Source: Vannielia litorea (GTDB lineage Bacteria; Pseudomonadota; Alphaproteobacteria; Rhodobacterales; Rhodobacteraceae). Taken from it: DNA of 64,000 nt. The stretch is taken from positions 62,001 through 126,000 of the forward strand of contig NZ_QTNQ01000001.1 in assembly GCF_018424695.1 (NCBI RefSeq), in the 5' to 3' direction. Within the stretch, counting starts at the first letter, position 1, and the number at the start of each line of letters is the position of its first letter. Shown one piece after another: positions 34,578 to 43,722 of this stretch. Under the pieces are notes generated by a model that made no database searches, was not told the DNA's origin, and worked only from the letters and a program-made list of their open reading frames with translations. A program made the translations under genes and the position numbers.

Positions 34578-35938
34578 CCCGGCTCGGCGACCACGCCGTC
34601 AAGTATGTCGGCAACCTCAAACACGCCCCGGCGAAAGACGTCAGCGTAGGAGGGTATCTCGGCTGGCACGTCGATCAACGGCCCCGGTTTGTGGACTAGT
34701 ATCCGCGCCAGCCCGGGATCGGCACGCAGCCTTTCGACCATAAGCTGAAACGAGCGAACATGCTCCCCTTCGGCACGATCACTTCTAAGTGTCTGGGCAG
34801 ACAGATCTTCAACGGTGTAGGTTGTAGGGTCGTTCGTTCCAAGTCCGGCGTGCAACGAGGCGCGTCTGATCATGCACGGCACGCAATACCCGCAGTGGCG
34901 AGGGGACAGGCCCTTGTATCGAGCCTTTGCGGGAGAGGAGCATGACATGGACGATCCCACGATCCGACGTAGGTAGGGCAGGTCGGCACAGTCCCCAACC
35001 ATCTCTCCTTTCGTCTGGTGCCGATAGGGGTTCTCGATGGTCGCATCGAGCTCGAGGCTGTCAATCAACCGTTGGACGCTTGCCATGAAATGCGGATGAG
35101 CCGTCCGGGTGCTAAGCGCTCCGAGGCGGAGCGGATCCAGCGGAACGTTCAGGGCGATGAGCCCGTTCTCCGGAACGCTCACCGTCGTCCGCATACCGAA
35201 CGATGCCGCTGCCAGCGTCGCGAGCGCGTAGAACAGGAACGAGCGGCCACGCTGCGTGTCCTCGACCTGGCCGGTGTCGAGAGCGTTGCGATCGAAGCCG
35301 AGCCTCACGCGGAGCGACTTGAAAGCGTCGTCGCCGAATTTCGTTTCGAGCCGTTCGAGCAGGTAAGACTGCGCCTTGGCAGTCTCAGCGTCCCAATAGT
35401 GGCTGACGAAGAGCGGTCGGCCGCCTGAAGTCAACGTGTCGATGGCGGCGATCAGACTGTCGAGGCCGCCCGAGAAGAGCGACACACCTTGCAGTCCGTG
35501 CAAGGGCAACTTGTCGGTGTCAGTGGCGAGAGTCTTGTGACTTGCAGGTCGTTGCCTCACGAACAGGCGCCAACGATCGCCTGTCAGGAAACGCAACATG
35601 CGTCCCACGTGCTCGGTGATTTCAGACCACTGATCTCTATCGTGAACCGGGAGGTAGAGATCGATCTCACGCGTCCAGCCGCCCTGCCCGTTGACGGCCC
35701 TGGAGATGCGGGTGTCGGACGCGTTTACTAGGGCCGCGAGCAGGGCCAGATCGATCGCAGCCTCCGGAGTCCGAAGGCCGAGGCCAGAAAGCTGTTCCAA
35801 GGCCTGTCCAAGTCCGAAGGCCAGGCGGCCGTCCCCGTCGAGGAAGTCCAACTCGTGGACAGCAGAATCGCCCTGCACGATTGCGACCTTCGCCTTGTCC
35901 TTGGCGCCGAGACGGGCGACCAGACTGAACCGTCTCAT
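34574..35938 (-). CDS. qatC: QatC, QueC-like PP-loop ATPase of the Qat system
   Basis: A 454-residue protein. SGGLDS at 156-161 is the PP-loop of QueC-type ATPases, which in queuosine synthesis activate a carboxylate and form the nitrile preQ0. A C-terminal cysteine cluster, HCGYCVPCMIRRASLHAG, resembles the zinc site of QueC. The N-terminal 150 residues are an extension not found in the housekeeping enzyme. It overlaps qatB at its start and qatD at its end (ATGA in both cases). In Qat systems this enzyme is required for phage protection; its substrate here is unknown. Confidence 0.87.
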   Translation of the reverse strand: MRRFSLVARLGAKDKAKVAIVQGDSAVHELDFLDGDGRLAFGLGQALEQLSGLGLRTPEAAIDLALLAALVNASDTRISRAVNGQGGWTREIDLYLPVHDRDQWSEITEHVGRMLRFLTGDRWRLFVRQRPASHKTLATDTDKLPLHGLQGVSLFSGGLDSLIAAIDTLTSGGRPLFVSHYWDAETAKAQSYLLERLETKFGDDAFKSLRVRLGFDRNALDTGQVEDTQRGRSFLFYALATLAAASFGMRTTVSVPENGLIALNVPLDPLRLGALSTRTAHPHFMASVQRLIDSLELDATIENPYRHQTKGEMVGDCADLPYLRRIVGSSMSCSSPAKARYKGLSPRHCGYCVPCMIRRASLHAGLGTNDPTTYTVEDLSAQTLRSDRAEGEHVRSFQLMVERLRADPGLARILVHKPGPLIDVPAEIPSYADVFRRGVFEVADILDGVVAEPG

Positions 35939-36810
35939 TCCGCCTCTCTCAAGGTCTGCATCAATTCTAGAGAGGCTGCATAGAGGTCGGTCACGTACTG
36001 GTCTATCTGACTTGTATCTAGAGTGGACAGTGTATCGCCCGCAGCCTGAAACCGGTCCCGGACGCAGCCGACCACGAAGGTGTGCAGCATGCGTTGCGCG
36101 CGTTCGACCGCGGCGGTGTCTTCGGCGAGTTTGATCGCGTTTGTGCCGACCTCGTTCAAAATCTTACCCTCGATCGAGCGTGCCACCACGCCGATGAAGA
36201 CCTCCTGTAGATCGTCCTGGCTCAGTTCGTCGAAGTTGCCGAGGCCTTCGGCGGCCAATGCGGCGATCGTCTCCAGGAGCGCATGACGTGCGAGAGCCTC
36301 GTCGATCGTACCGCCGGGCGGACAAAGTGCGTCGGTGAGCGCGACGAAGACCTCTTCGGCGGGCGCTCCGGCGAGGCCTTCAAGGTTGAAACGCCGCAGG
36401 GCCTCAGTCGGTCCCGACTGGGATATGGCGGAAGCGAGCCCGGCGATCCCGCCCGCCACGGCCCGAGAGCTTCCCATCTGCCGAGCCGTGGCGCGACCTC
36501 CACCGGCGGTGGACACGAACTTTCCCGCCCCGCGTCGGATCCGGTCTCCGCTTCCGGACCGCGTGCCGGACGACATGTCGGTCTTGGCCCCGCGAAAGCT
36601 CTGTCCGGGAGCCGGTGGCACGATCGGCGGATATGGAGCCGGAGGCGTCGGGGCCTGAGGGGGTCCGTCCGGTGCCTGTCCATCGTCCGGGGCACCGTCC
36701 GTTCCGTCGGGAGGAGGCTCCGTGGGAGGGGCCGCTGGTTCAGGTGCCGGTTCACCGACCCAGGAGGGGACCATCGGTCTGCCGCCGCCGAAACTTCCCG
36801 AGGTTCCCAT
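35935..36810 (-). CDS. qatB: QatB, Qat defence system subunit
   Basis: A 291-residue protein of unknown fold. The first 100 residues are a low-complexity, Pro- and Gly-rich region (PAPEPAAPPTEPPPDGTDGA) followed by a helical domain that includes EVGTNAIKLAEDTAAVERAQ and a C-terminal segment ending LELMQTLREAE. I know the family mainly from its place in Qat systems, between qatA and qatC. It overlaps qatA by one base (TGATG) and qatC by four. A structural or adaptor role is plausible. Confidence 0.78.
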   Translation of the reverse strand: MGTSGSFGGGRPMVPSWVGEPAPEPAAPPTEPPPDGTDGAPDDGQAPDGPPQAPTPPAPYPPIVPPAPGQSFRGAKTDMSSGTRSGSGDRIRRGAGKFVSTAGGGRATARQMGSSRAVAGGIAGLASAISQSGPTEALRRFNLEGLAGAPAEEVFVALTDALCPPGGTIDEALARHALLETIAALAAEGLGNFDELSQDDLQEVFIGVVARSIEGKILNEVGTNAIKLAEDTAAVERAQRMLHTFVVGCVRDRFQAAGDTLSTLDTSQIDQYVTDLYAASLELMQTLREAE

Positions 36811-38753
36811 CAGCGCCTCCCCCGTTTCCCAAGTGACGCAACTTTTCCGACGGCCTTGGCGGCCGCACTTAGGCTGGAATTGTCGTCACGATTGGACCAG
36901 TCGGCCAATAGCGCTCCATAATCTGCCGCGGGCTCTGCCTCGGTGAACGCCCCGCCCCAACCCGTCACCACCCAGGGCCCGAGTTTCTTCGCTGGCAAAT
37001 CTTTGAAGAACTTGACCAGGGACGCCTGCAAGAAAGTATGCTCCTGACAGATTGCTGCCAGACCATGGATGCCAGGTGGCTCCTCTCTCAGATCCTCGAC
37101 GTCGGCCACCTTGGTCCGCAGCGCGTCGAAGAGCTGTTCGGCTTCGACCGAAGTCAGCCGCTTGATCTCGGCCGACACCTGTCTAACCTGAAGCGGCGGC
37201 CCCATCAGTTTACCGAGGAGCTCGTCCAGTTCTCCCAACTGCGCCTGTGCGCCATAGCCTCCTCGCCGGTCACGGCTGACGAAAACGTAGGGTCTGAGAT
37301 CGACCTCGGAGAGCGACGGAGAGATCGCGGCCCACCGCTTGGCCCACTCTACATTCGGCCACTCGGGAAGATCGGGTATCGAGGCCGGCTTCTTGTCGCC
37401 CGTTGCCCGTTTCCCGGCACTCGCTGCAGCGTTGTCCGGTTTGGCGGCGGACGCATTCGCTTCCAGCGCGTCGAGTTCTGCAGAATGTCCCGTCTCTGCC
37501 GCACCGCGCGCGAGTGTGTCGAAGACTTCGGGCGCGAACCGCTCGGCCAGCATGATCTTCGCGAGCACGCCCAGGTTCAATTCGTCGGCAAAGCCACGCT
37601 CCTCGGCGATCGCGAGGCGCATCGCCATCGTGTTGATGAAGCGCTTGATCTGGCGCGGGTTGCCTCGTGAGCCGTCGGTGAGGATCGGAGCGATCCGGTA
37701 GGCGATGTCGAGCGCCCGTTCGACGGCGTCCGGAATCGTCCCGAATGCTTTGGTCAGAGTGGGACGGTCCAAGCCAGGGCCGGTCCAGGGTCTCTGCAGA
37801 GCCTCCCGGGCGATCGGCACCAAGGTCTCGAACTCTCGTGATGCTTCGCCGCATTCGTTCAGCACCAACAACATCGCCACATAGATGCGCGTTTCAGCGT
37901 AGCCGAGCGCCGGAAGTCGGAACGGCACCTGGATGAGCTTCTCCAGGTAGTTGCGGGCGTAGGTGGCCGGACCTGTGGAGGTCGGAAGGTCTGGGAAGTG
38001 CTGTCGGACGCTGTACTCGATCATGCCCTCGTCGGCGGCGATGACGAAGGCTGCGCGCGGGACGAACAGGAAGAGGCGTATGGCTTCCAACGTACCGATC
38101 GCGGTCTGCGGCAGGCACCGGTCCAGGTCGTCGACCAGAACGATCAGGCGATCGATGTCGGCGACCTCGAGCAGCTCTTCAAACTCTTGGCGAAACGCGT
38201 GCATCTGTTCGGGTGTGCTCTCCTGTTCCGCCTTTTTCAGAAATGATCCGGCGCTCGCGACCAAGGCCTTTGCGTTGTCAGGTGTCAGCGCCTCGGCCCC
38301 GTTCGCCATGATGGTTGCGGCCGCGTCGCGAATGTCGGAAAGCGTTTCCGGCGTCGGGATGCCCGTCGCGAGTGTGACGCCATAAGATCCCGCCTTGCGG
38401 GCTGCCTTCATCCAGTCGATGCGCCGCCAGAGTTTCTTGGCCTGATCTTTGACCTTCTGTGACCCGGACCTGCTCTTGACCAGCTCTTCGACGATGGTCT
38501 CGATCAGGACGGTCTTGGCGTCATCGAACCCTTGAAACAGCCACCCGTTGAAACGGATGCACAGGGTTCTGTCATCGTTCTCGCAGGCTTCCTCGACCAT
38601 CATGAGAACGCTCGATTTACCCGCTCCCCAATCGCCATGCACGCCAACGCTGAGTGGCTCGTCCGATTTTTCGGATACGATGCGCACAACCGTCTTCGCG
38701 ACCGCCTCGTAGTAGAGCAGGTCGACCGAAGTCTCATTGTCGGCGACGATCAT
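36810..38753 (-). CDS. qatA: QatA, KAP-type P-loop NTPase of the Qat system
   Basis: A 647-residue ATPase. Walker A is GDWGAGKS at 40-47; Walker B is LIVLVDDLD at about 203-211. The KAP-type arrangement is supported by LCIRFNGWLFQGFDDAKTVL after the P-loop and by RNYLEKLIQVPFRLPALG and GNPRQIKRFINTMAMRLA downstream. Unlike classical KAP NTPases I see no pair of long membrane helices. It is the first gene of the qatABCD operon, which is tightly overlapped throughout and transcribed away from the abiE genes. Confidence 0.87.
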   Translation of the reverse strand: MIVADNETSVDLLYYEAVAKTVVRIVSEKSDEPLSVGVHGDWGAGKSSVLMMVEEACENDDRTLCIRFNGWLFQGFDDAKTVLIETIVEELVKSRSGSQKVKDQAKKLWRRIDWMKAARKAGSYGVTLATGIPTPETLSDIRDAAATIMANGAEALTPDNAKALVASAGSFLKKAEQESTPEQMHAFRQEFEELLEVADIDRLIVLVDDLDRCLPQTAIGTLEAIRLFLFVPRAAFVIAADEGMIEYSVRQHFPDLPTSTGPATYARNYLEKLIQVPFRLPALGYAETRIYVAMLLVLNECGEASREFETLVPIAREALQRPWTGPGLDRPTLTKAFGTIPDAVERALDIAYRIAPILTDGSRGNPRQIKRFINTMAMRLAIAEERGFADELNLGVLAKIMLAERFAPEVFDTLARGAAETGHSAELDALEANASAAKPDNAAASAGKRATGDKKPASIPDLPEWPNVEWAKRWAAISPSLSEVDLRPYVFVSRDRRGGYGAQAQLGELDELLGKLMGPPLQVRQVSAEIKRLTSVEAEQLFDALRTKVADVEDLREEPPGIHGLAAICQEHTFLQASLVKFFKDLPAKKLGPWVVTGWGGAFTEAEPAADYGALLADWSNRDDNSSLSAAAKAVGKVASLGKRGRR

Positions 38754-38862
38754 TCGTGAAGTAGCCCAAGTTTAACTAATTGGCTTTTTCCTTACCATGA
38801 GTTACACAATCGGACCAAGATCAAACTGAACGCCGGTTTACAAATTGCAAGATAAACAAACC
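38754..38862. promoter_or_regulatory. Divergent promoter region of qat and abiE operons
   Basis: This 109-base AT-rich stretch lies between the divergent starts of qatA (38753) and abiEi (38863). No clean palindrome was identified. AbiEi antitoxins of this family often autoregulate, so this is the likely binding site. Confidence 0.4.
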
Positions 38863-39711
38863 ATGAGTACGCAACGGGGGCAGAAGCTAAACGCACTCCA
38901 ACGGCTCTTGCCGGAAGGTTTGGTCGCAAGCACGCAGTGGCTGAAGGATGCTGGGTACTCGAGCGCACTGCGGAGCAAATATGTGTCGAACGGTTGGCTC
39001 GAACAGCCGGCGCGCGGGATCTACAAGCGCCCCGGAGCGGAGACACAGTGGCAACATATGGTCGTCTCGCTCCAGTCCATCATGCGTCTGCCGGTCTCGG
39101 TTGGAGGACTCACCGCCTTGGAAATGCAGGGCTACGGTCACTACGTCCCGCTCGGGAACCGAAAGCGAGTCGCTCTCTACGCGGAGGCCCGCCTTCCGAA
39201 GTGGCTCGATGAGGTCAGTCCGTCGATACAGTTCCAGACTCACAACGCGCACCGCCTCTTTAAGACTGACACCGTCACGAGAGCGATCGAAACCTTGCCC
39301 AAGTTTCCGTCCGAACATGACGAGACACAAGCGAAGCCTCTGGACGGTGGGTTGCGTCTGCATGTCTGGGGCGACCGTGCTTGGCCAATGATCGTGTCCA
39401 CGCCCGAGCGGGCGACACTTGAATTTCTGGACGATGTTCCGACAAAGCATTCCTTCGAGCATACAGCCGACCTTTTCACCGGTCTGGCGAACCTCAGTCC
39501 TCGCCGTGTGCAGAAGCTTCTTGAGACCTGTGACAGCGTCAAGGTCAAGAGACTGTTCCTGTGGTTCGCCGAGCGGGACGCACACGCTTGGTTTGGACGC
39601 CTGGACCTTGCCTCGATAGACACGGGTCGGGGCAAACGGGTGATCGCCAAAAACGGGCGGCTCGATGCAAAGTACCAGATCACGGTGCCGGAGGGCATGC
39701 ATGGCGATTGA
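38863..39711 (+). CDS. abiEi: AbiEi-type antitoxin (type IV toxin-antitoxin)
   Basis: A 282-residue protein with an N-terminal winged helix (NALQRLLPEGLVASTQWLKD, GYSSALRSKYVSNGWLEQPARGIY) and a helical C-terminal domain, the AbiEi layout. GGLTALEMQGYGHYVPLGN is a recognisable stretch. It should bind the operator and counteract the nucleotidyltransferase toxin without direct contact. The stop at 39711 overlaps the toxin gene start by 11 bases. The ATG at 38863 is chosen over an in-frame TTG at 38845. Confidence 0.85.
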   Translation: MSTQRGQKLNALQRLLPEGLVASTQWLKDAGYSSALRSKYVSNGWLEQPARGIYKRPGAETQWQHMVVSLQSIMRLPVSVGGLTALEMQGYGHYVPLGNRKRVALYAEARLPKWLDEVSPSIQFQTHNAHRLFKTDTVTRAIETLPKFPSEHDETQAKPLDGGLRLHVWGDRAWPMIVSTPERATLEFLDDVPTKHSFEHTADLFTGLANLSPRRVQKLLETCDSVKVKRLFLWFAERDAHAWFGRLDLASIDTGRGKRVIAKNGRLDAKYQITVPEGMHGD

Positions 39712-40614
39712 AGAACGCTACCGTCAACAGGTCGACCTGCTTGTGCGCGTCCTGCCGTCCGTGTCACCCGAAGAAGTTTTCGCCTTGAAGGGCGGCACGG
39801 CCATCAACCTGTTCGTCCGCAACCTGCCGAGACTTTCCGTCGACATCGACCTGACCTATTTGCCGATCCGGCCGCGGGCGGACTCGCTTTCTGAGTCGAG
39901 CAAGCGCTCCGTCGGGTATCGACATCGATCGCAAGCGCTATCCCCGAGGCAAAGGTGTACGAGAGCCGTTTGCACAAAGAGGGTACGTCGAATCGGCTGG
40001 TCGTCAGAACGCCTGACACACAGATCAAGATCGAGGTGACGCCGGTGACCCGCGGTTGTGTCTTCGAGCCTGTTACGATGCCGGTCGCGCCAGCGGTCGA
40101 GGACCAGTTTGGCTATGCGGAGACGCCGGTCGTTTCCTTCGAGGATCTGTACGCGGGCAAGATCGTTGCCGCGCTCGATCGCCAACATCCAAGGGATCTG
40201 TTCGACGTGAGAGGCCTTCTTGCCAACGAGGGTATTTCCGACAGCCTTCGCCGTGCATTTCTCGTCTACGTCGTAAGCCACAACAGACCCGCGGCGGAGA
40301 TACTCGCGCCCAACCGTCGCGATCTTACCAAGGATTTTGAAGACAACTTCGTCGGCATGTCGGTCAATCCGGTCTCACTCGTAGAACTTGTTGATACACG
40401 TGAGAGACTGATCGCCACGATCGTCGCAGAGATGCCGCACACGCACCGGGACTTCCTCGTCGGGGTAGAGAAAGGCGATCTGCACTGGTCATCTGTCGGT
40501 CTCGACGACATGGCGGAATTGCCCGCCATCCGCTGGAAGCTCTCGAACCTCGACAAGCTACCGTCGGAACGCCGCGGCGCACTCGCCGAAGACCTCTTGA
40601 GGGTTTGGCGATGA
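39701..40614 (+). pseudogene. abiEii: AbiEii-type nucleotidyltransferase toxin, frameshifted
   Basis: The gene begins MAIEERYRQQVDLLVRVLP and contains the nucleotidyltransferase motifs FALKGGTAINLF and LSVDIDLTYLP (GG...D-x-D). Near 39892-39895 the frame shifts: after ...RADSLSE the expected continuation VEQALRRVSTSIASAI lies in the next frame, which then gives AKVYESRLHKEGTSNRLVVR, KIEVTPVTRG and YAGKIVAALDRQHPRDLFDV up to the stop at 40614. One missing G in GAGG would explain it. As read, the toxin ends early and lacks its C-terminal half, so it is probably inactive unless this is a sequencing error or a recoding site. Confidence 0.85.
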
Positions 40615-41876
40615 GCGACACGGTATTCTGGTCATGGCAGGATGACCTTCCCGCACGATCGAATCGTGCGTTCATACGCGACTGCCTGGCCGCAGCGGTC
40701 GATCGCGTGAGCAATGCGCTAGACGTCGACGAGATGGAGCGTGTGGATCTCGACCACGACACGAAAGGCACGCCCGGAATGGCGGACATCAGTCAGACCA
40801 TTCTGGAGAAGATCACTGGATGCGCGGTCATGGTCGCGGACGTCACCCCAATCGTTCGGACGGAAGCTGGCAAGGCGTTGCCCAATCCGAACGTAATGGT
40901 CGAGCTAGGCTTCGCGATGAACGCGATCAGGTTCGACCGCATTATCGCTGTCTTGAACACCGCGAACGGGGACCGCGTCGAAACACTACCATTCGACATT
41001 CGGCACCGGAGGATTCTGACATACGCGCTCGCCGAAGATGCGACGAAAGCGGATCGGAGAGCACAACGTGATGCACTCACTTCGAAGCTCGCAGACGCCA
41101 TCGCCGTCAATATCTCCCAGGTTCGTGACGAACGGTCCGCTTCGGATGAGATCGTGGGAGCGGCCAGTGACCCGGGATCGGACGGCCTCTGGAATGCAGA
41201 CTGGCCAATCCAGCATGTTGGACCTTTCGGTGCGAGGCAAAAGGTAAGTCCGGTCTCGGTGTCCCGTGCTTGGCTCAGAGTGATACCGGCTGGTTTTCGC
41301 GACGGCGTTCCTCCGATCTCAGCCGTTGAGCAACTTTCCGGGAACGCACGCCTTTGGGCACCGAGAGGGGCTGGGAACGGAGGCGATTCTGGATCAAGCG
41401 GATTTGGCTTCGTGTCTTACTGGATATCGGGCGAAGAAGATGACGGCACACGGCAGGCCCACAACTTGGCCTCGTTCCTGGAGGAAACGGGCGAGGTCTG
41501 GATGTCTGATGGCGTCGCCTTCGATCATCGAAAGGACCGTAACTGGATATCCTACGCGCATCTGCTGACCAACTGGGCGCGGGGATTGGAGAACGCAATG
41601 GCCTGCCTGGACGCCCTTGGCGCGTCGAGTCGTCGACGCGTGATCGTCGGCGTCGAAGGACTGGAAGGCGCATTCTGGCCAGCACAGGATGGGTACATTC
41701 CGGCGCAGTCACGCAAGCCCGACCTGCTCTATGACAGAACCAAACGCACATGGCCCGCCGAGGTCCAGACGGAGTGCCTCAGAACGGCGTGGAACGGTCT
41801 TCGCAACGCCTTCAGTCTCGATCCGATGACGGAGGAGGACTTCGCCAGGTACTACGAGGTCAGGAAGAGGAGCTAG
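40611..41876 (+). CDS. TIR-like/Rossmann nucleotide-binding protein, probable defence effector
   Basis: A 421-residue protein. Its first 170 residues carry a pattern seen in TIR-like or nucleotide-binding proteins of defence islands: VFWSWQDDLPARSNRAFI, a DLDHDTKG(T)PG turn, DISQTILEKITGCAVMVADV, ALPNPNVMVELGFAMNAI and LPFDIRHRRILTYAL. The remaining 250 residues are unassigned. The ATG at 40611 overlaps the abiEii stop (ATGA), so it is translationally linked to the AbiE pair. It may degrade or sense a nucleotide such as NAD in response to phage, but that is inference from the fold and position. Confidence 0.72.
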   Translation: MSDTVFWSWQDDLPARSNRAFIRDCLAAAVDRVSNALDVDEMERVDLDHDTKGTPGMADISQTILEKITGCAVMVADVTPIVRTEAGKALPNPNVMVELGFAMNAIRFDRIIAVLNTANGDRVETLPFDIRHRRILTYALAEDATKADRRAQRDALTSKLADAIAVNISQVRDERSASDEIVGAASDPGSDGLWNADWPIQHVGPFGARQKVSPVSVSRAWLRVIPAGFRDGVPPISAVEQLSGNARLWAPRGAGNGGDSGSSGFGFVSYWISGEEDDGTRQAHNLASFLEETGEVWMSDGVAFDHRKDRNWISYAHLLTNWARGLENAMACLDALGASSRRRVIVGVEGLEGAFWPAQDGYIPAQSRKPDLLYDRTKRTWPAEVQTECLRTAWNGLRNAFSLDPMTEEDFARYYEVRKRS

Positions 41877-41995
41877 GCCCCGTGCGACCAAGCCGATCAG
41901 CATGAGAATTGCATCTGTACAGCGGCGCGCTGCCCGTGTTGCTTCGGTATGCGGCACAGACCAACCGCTGGCAGATTCCGGCAAAGGTGCGTCTC

Positions 41996-42613
41996 TCAAT
42001 ACGTAATCGGGTCTTCCGTATCACCGAATTCCAGCTCCGGCAGGTCCCGCAGACTCTGCAGATCGAAGGTCACCAAGAAGGTCTCCGTGGTCACGAAGGT
42101 ATGCGGCGCCCCCGGCCGCGGCGATCTGGGTCCGCTCGCGATGAGGTCCTTGTAGCGCAGCCGGGCCAGCAGATCGCGGCTGACCTCCTTGCCGAAGATG
42201 TCGGCTAGGCCCGCCCGGTCGATCGGCTGGTGATAGTCGATGGCGCATAGCACGCCCATCTCCATCTCGGTGAAGGCCAAGGACTGCTCGCCAAGATCGG
42301 CCGCGACCTTGATGGCATCGGCGAACTGCGTTCTCGTTCGGAACATCCAGCCGCCGGCCACCTGGACCAACTCGTAGGGACGGCCGGTCAGCTCGGCCTG
42401 GATGTCCTCGATCAACATCTCGACCGAGGCCCCCTGCCCCACCACGCGCGCCAGGTCCTCACGGCCGATCGACGAGGCACTGGCGAACAGCACCGCCTCG
42501 ATCCGCCCCATCCATTCGCGCCAGCGCAGTTCCTGTGGCAGATCGTCGAGTTCCCGGTCAAGGACGGGGACGCCTTCCTCCGCCGGTTTCCGCTTCCGGG
42601 TCGCGACCTTCAT
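41996..42613 (-). CDS. ScpB-like winged-helix protein
   Basis: A 205-residue protein that resembles ScpB, the winged-helix partner of the SMC-ScpA condensin complex. Recognisable segments are RIEAVLFASASSIGREDLARVV, YELVQVAGGWMFRTRTQFA and FTEMEMGVLCAIDYHQPIDRAGLADIFGK (split here only as family features). Its start overlaps the DUF1403 stop (ATGA). It is unlikely to be the chromosomal ScpB, since no scpA is adjacent; it sits with DUF1403 beside a tni transposition module. Confidence 0.78.
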   Translation of the reverse strand: MKVATRKRKPAEEGVPVLDRELDDLPQELRWREWMGRIEAVLFASASSIGREDLARVVGQGASVEMLIEDIQAELTGRPYELVQVAGGWMFRTRTQFADAIKVAADLGEQSLAFTEMEMGVLCAIDYHQPIDRAGLADIFGKEVSRDLLARLRYKDLIASGPRSPRPGAPHTFVTTETFLVTFDLQSLRDLPELEFGDTEDPITY

Positions 42614-43563
42614 GATGCGATCCCGTAGAGCCGGAAGGTCTGCCGCCCGGTCAGTTCCCGTGCCACGCCCAACTCGACCAGCCGGTCGCAAAACCGCCGC
42701 GCGGCCCGGTCGGTCATAGGAATGTTGGTACCACGGATGCGCGGCGACAGCATGGAGGCCGGTGCCACGGCATCCTCACTCAGAAATAGGTCAACCGCCG
42801 CCTCAGATCCTTTCGCGCGCAGCTTCGGGGCGACGGTGTGAAGGGCCGCGGCGCACCGGGCCACGTCCCGCGCCAATCGGATCGACTCTTCGACCGACTC
42901 GAGGATCCGCAGCTCGACTGCCAGATCGGCCCCCTGCCCTTCTGCGGTCAGGCCGCGCAGAACCGCCTTTGTCAAATGCTGCGCAGTCACGGGCAGCACC
43001 TGCTTCCAGTTCAGCGCCCGCGCGAGGACGACGTCCGAGAGCAGACAGGCCACCCGCTCCGCCCGGTCGTCGGCGTCGAGCACGGCACGCAGGACCGCCA
43101 CGCAACCCGCGAGCGGCCCATGCATCCGGGTGCGCTCCAAACTTGCATCGAGCCACACGCCCACCTCGCCCGCGAAGTCAGCGCCGACGAGGTCGGCAAT
43201 CGCACCAATTTCGCCTGCCAGTACGCGCACGGCATCTCTCCAAAACGCCAGCAGATCGCCGTCGGGCCCCCGCGCCTCACCGGGCGGCGTCAGGTGGTAG
43301 GCATCCCGGATATCCGCCCCTCGCGCCAGCCGCCCTTCCAGTTTCGAGGTGGCGGTTGCCGCGCTGAGAGCCAGCCGGTTCGCGAGCAGTTTCATCGGCA
43401 CGCCATACCTGAGATCGCTGACCAACTGGTCGAGCACCATCAGCGCCGCCCCTGACCGAAAGGCCACAGTTTCAAGGGTTTCTGGCCGCCCTGAGGTGAC
43501 CCAGCGAGGTAGATGCGGTAGTTTGGCCAGGTCGTTTTGGATCGCGGTCGGCTGGTATGTCAT
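42610..43563 (-). CDS. DUF1403-family protein
   Basis: A 317-residue protein I recognise as DUF1403 from LETVAFRSGAALMVLDQLVS, LSAATATSKLEGRLARGADI and RDAYHLTPPGEARGPDGDLL. It is helical, with no catalytic motif seen. DUF1403 and ScpB-like genes form a tightly coupled pair, here and as I recall in other Rhodobacterales mobile elements. Function unknown; a role in plasmid or transposon maintenance is possible. Confidence 0.75.
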   Translation of the reverse strand: MTYQPTAIQNDLAKLPHLPRWVTSGRPETLETVAFRSGAALMVLDQLVSDLRYGVPMKLLANRLALSAATATSKLEGRLARGADIRDAYHLTPPGEARGPDGDLLAFWRDAVRVLAGEIGAIADLVGADFAGEVGVWLDASLERTRMHGPLAGCVAVLRAVLDADDRAERVACLLSDVVLARALNWKQVLPVTAQHLTKAVLRGLTAEGQGADLAVELRILESVEESIRLARDVARCAAALHTVAPKLRAKGSEAAVDLFLSEDAVAPASMLSPRIRGTNIPMTDRAARRFCDRLVELGVARELTGRQTFRLYGIAS

Positions 43564-43640
43564 GCCACAAGACTAATCCCTCGCGGCGCTTTCGTCCACA
43601 ATATGATGTGTAAACCGCCCCACCCTGCGGCTCCTCGCTA

Positions 43641-43722
43641 TGTCCAATAAGTTTGCCTTATCGGACATAAATGAGTTAGGCTCGGGAACATGCGCTGTCG
43701 CTTTAGTTTCATGGGTGGATTC
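43641..43722. repeat. Left cluster of transposase-type repeats (L2, L1)
   Basis: Two copies of a 16-17-bp repeat lie near the tniQ stop. L1 is GTTTCATGGGTGGATT at 43706-43721, preceded by TGTCG at 43696. L2 is GTTTGCCTTATCGGACA at 43651-43667, inside an imperfect palindrome that begins TGTCC at 43641. Their orientation is opposite to the three copies beyond tniA, as expected for transposon ends. Confidence 0.6.

Noticed and set aside
41880-43640. Search for an outer left transposon end beyond tniQ, DUF1403 and ScpB-like genes
   Set aside because: No further copy of the TCC...ATGAAAC repeat and no TGTCG terminus with matching flanks was seen by eye; a computed search could still find one.
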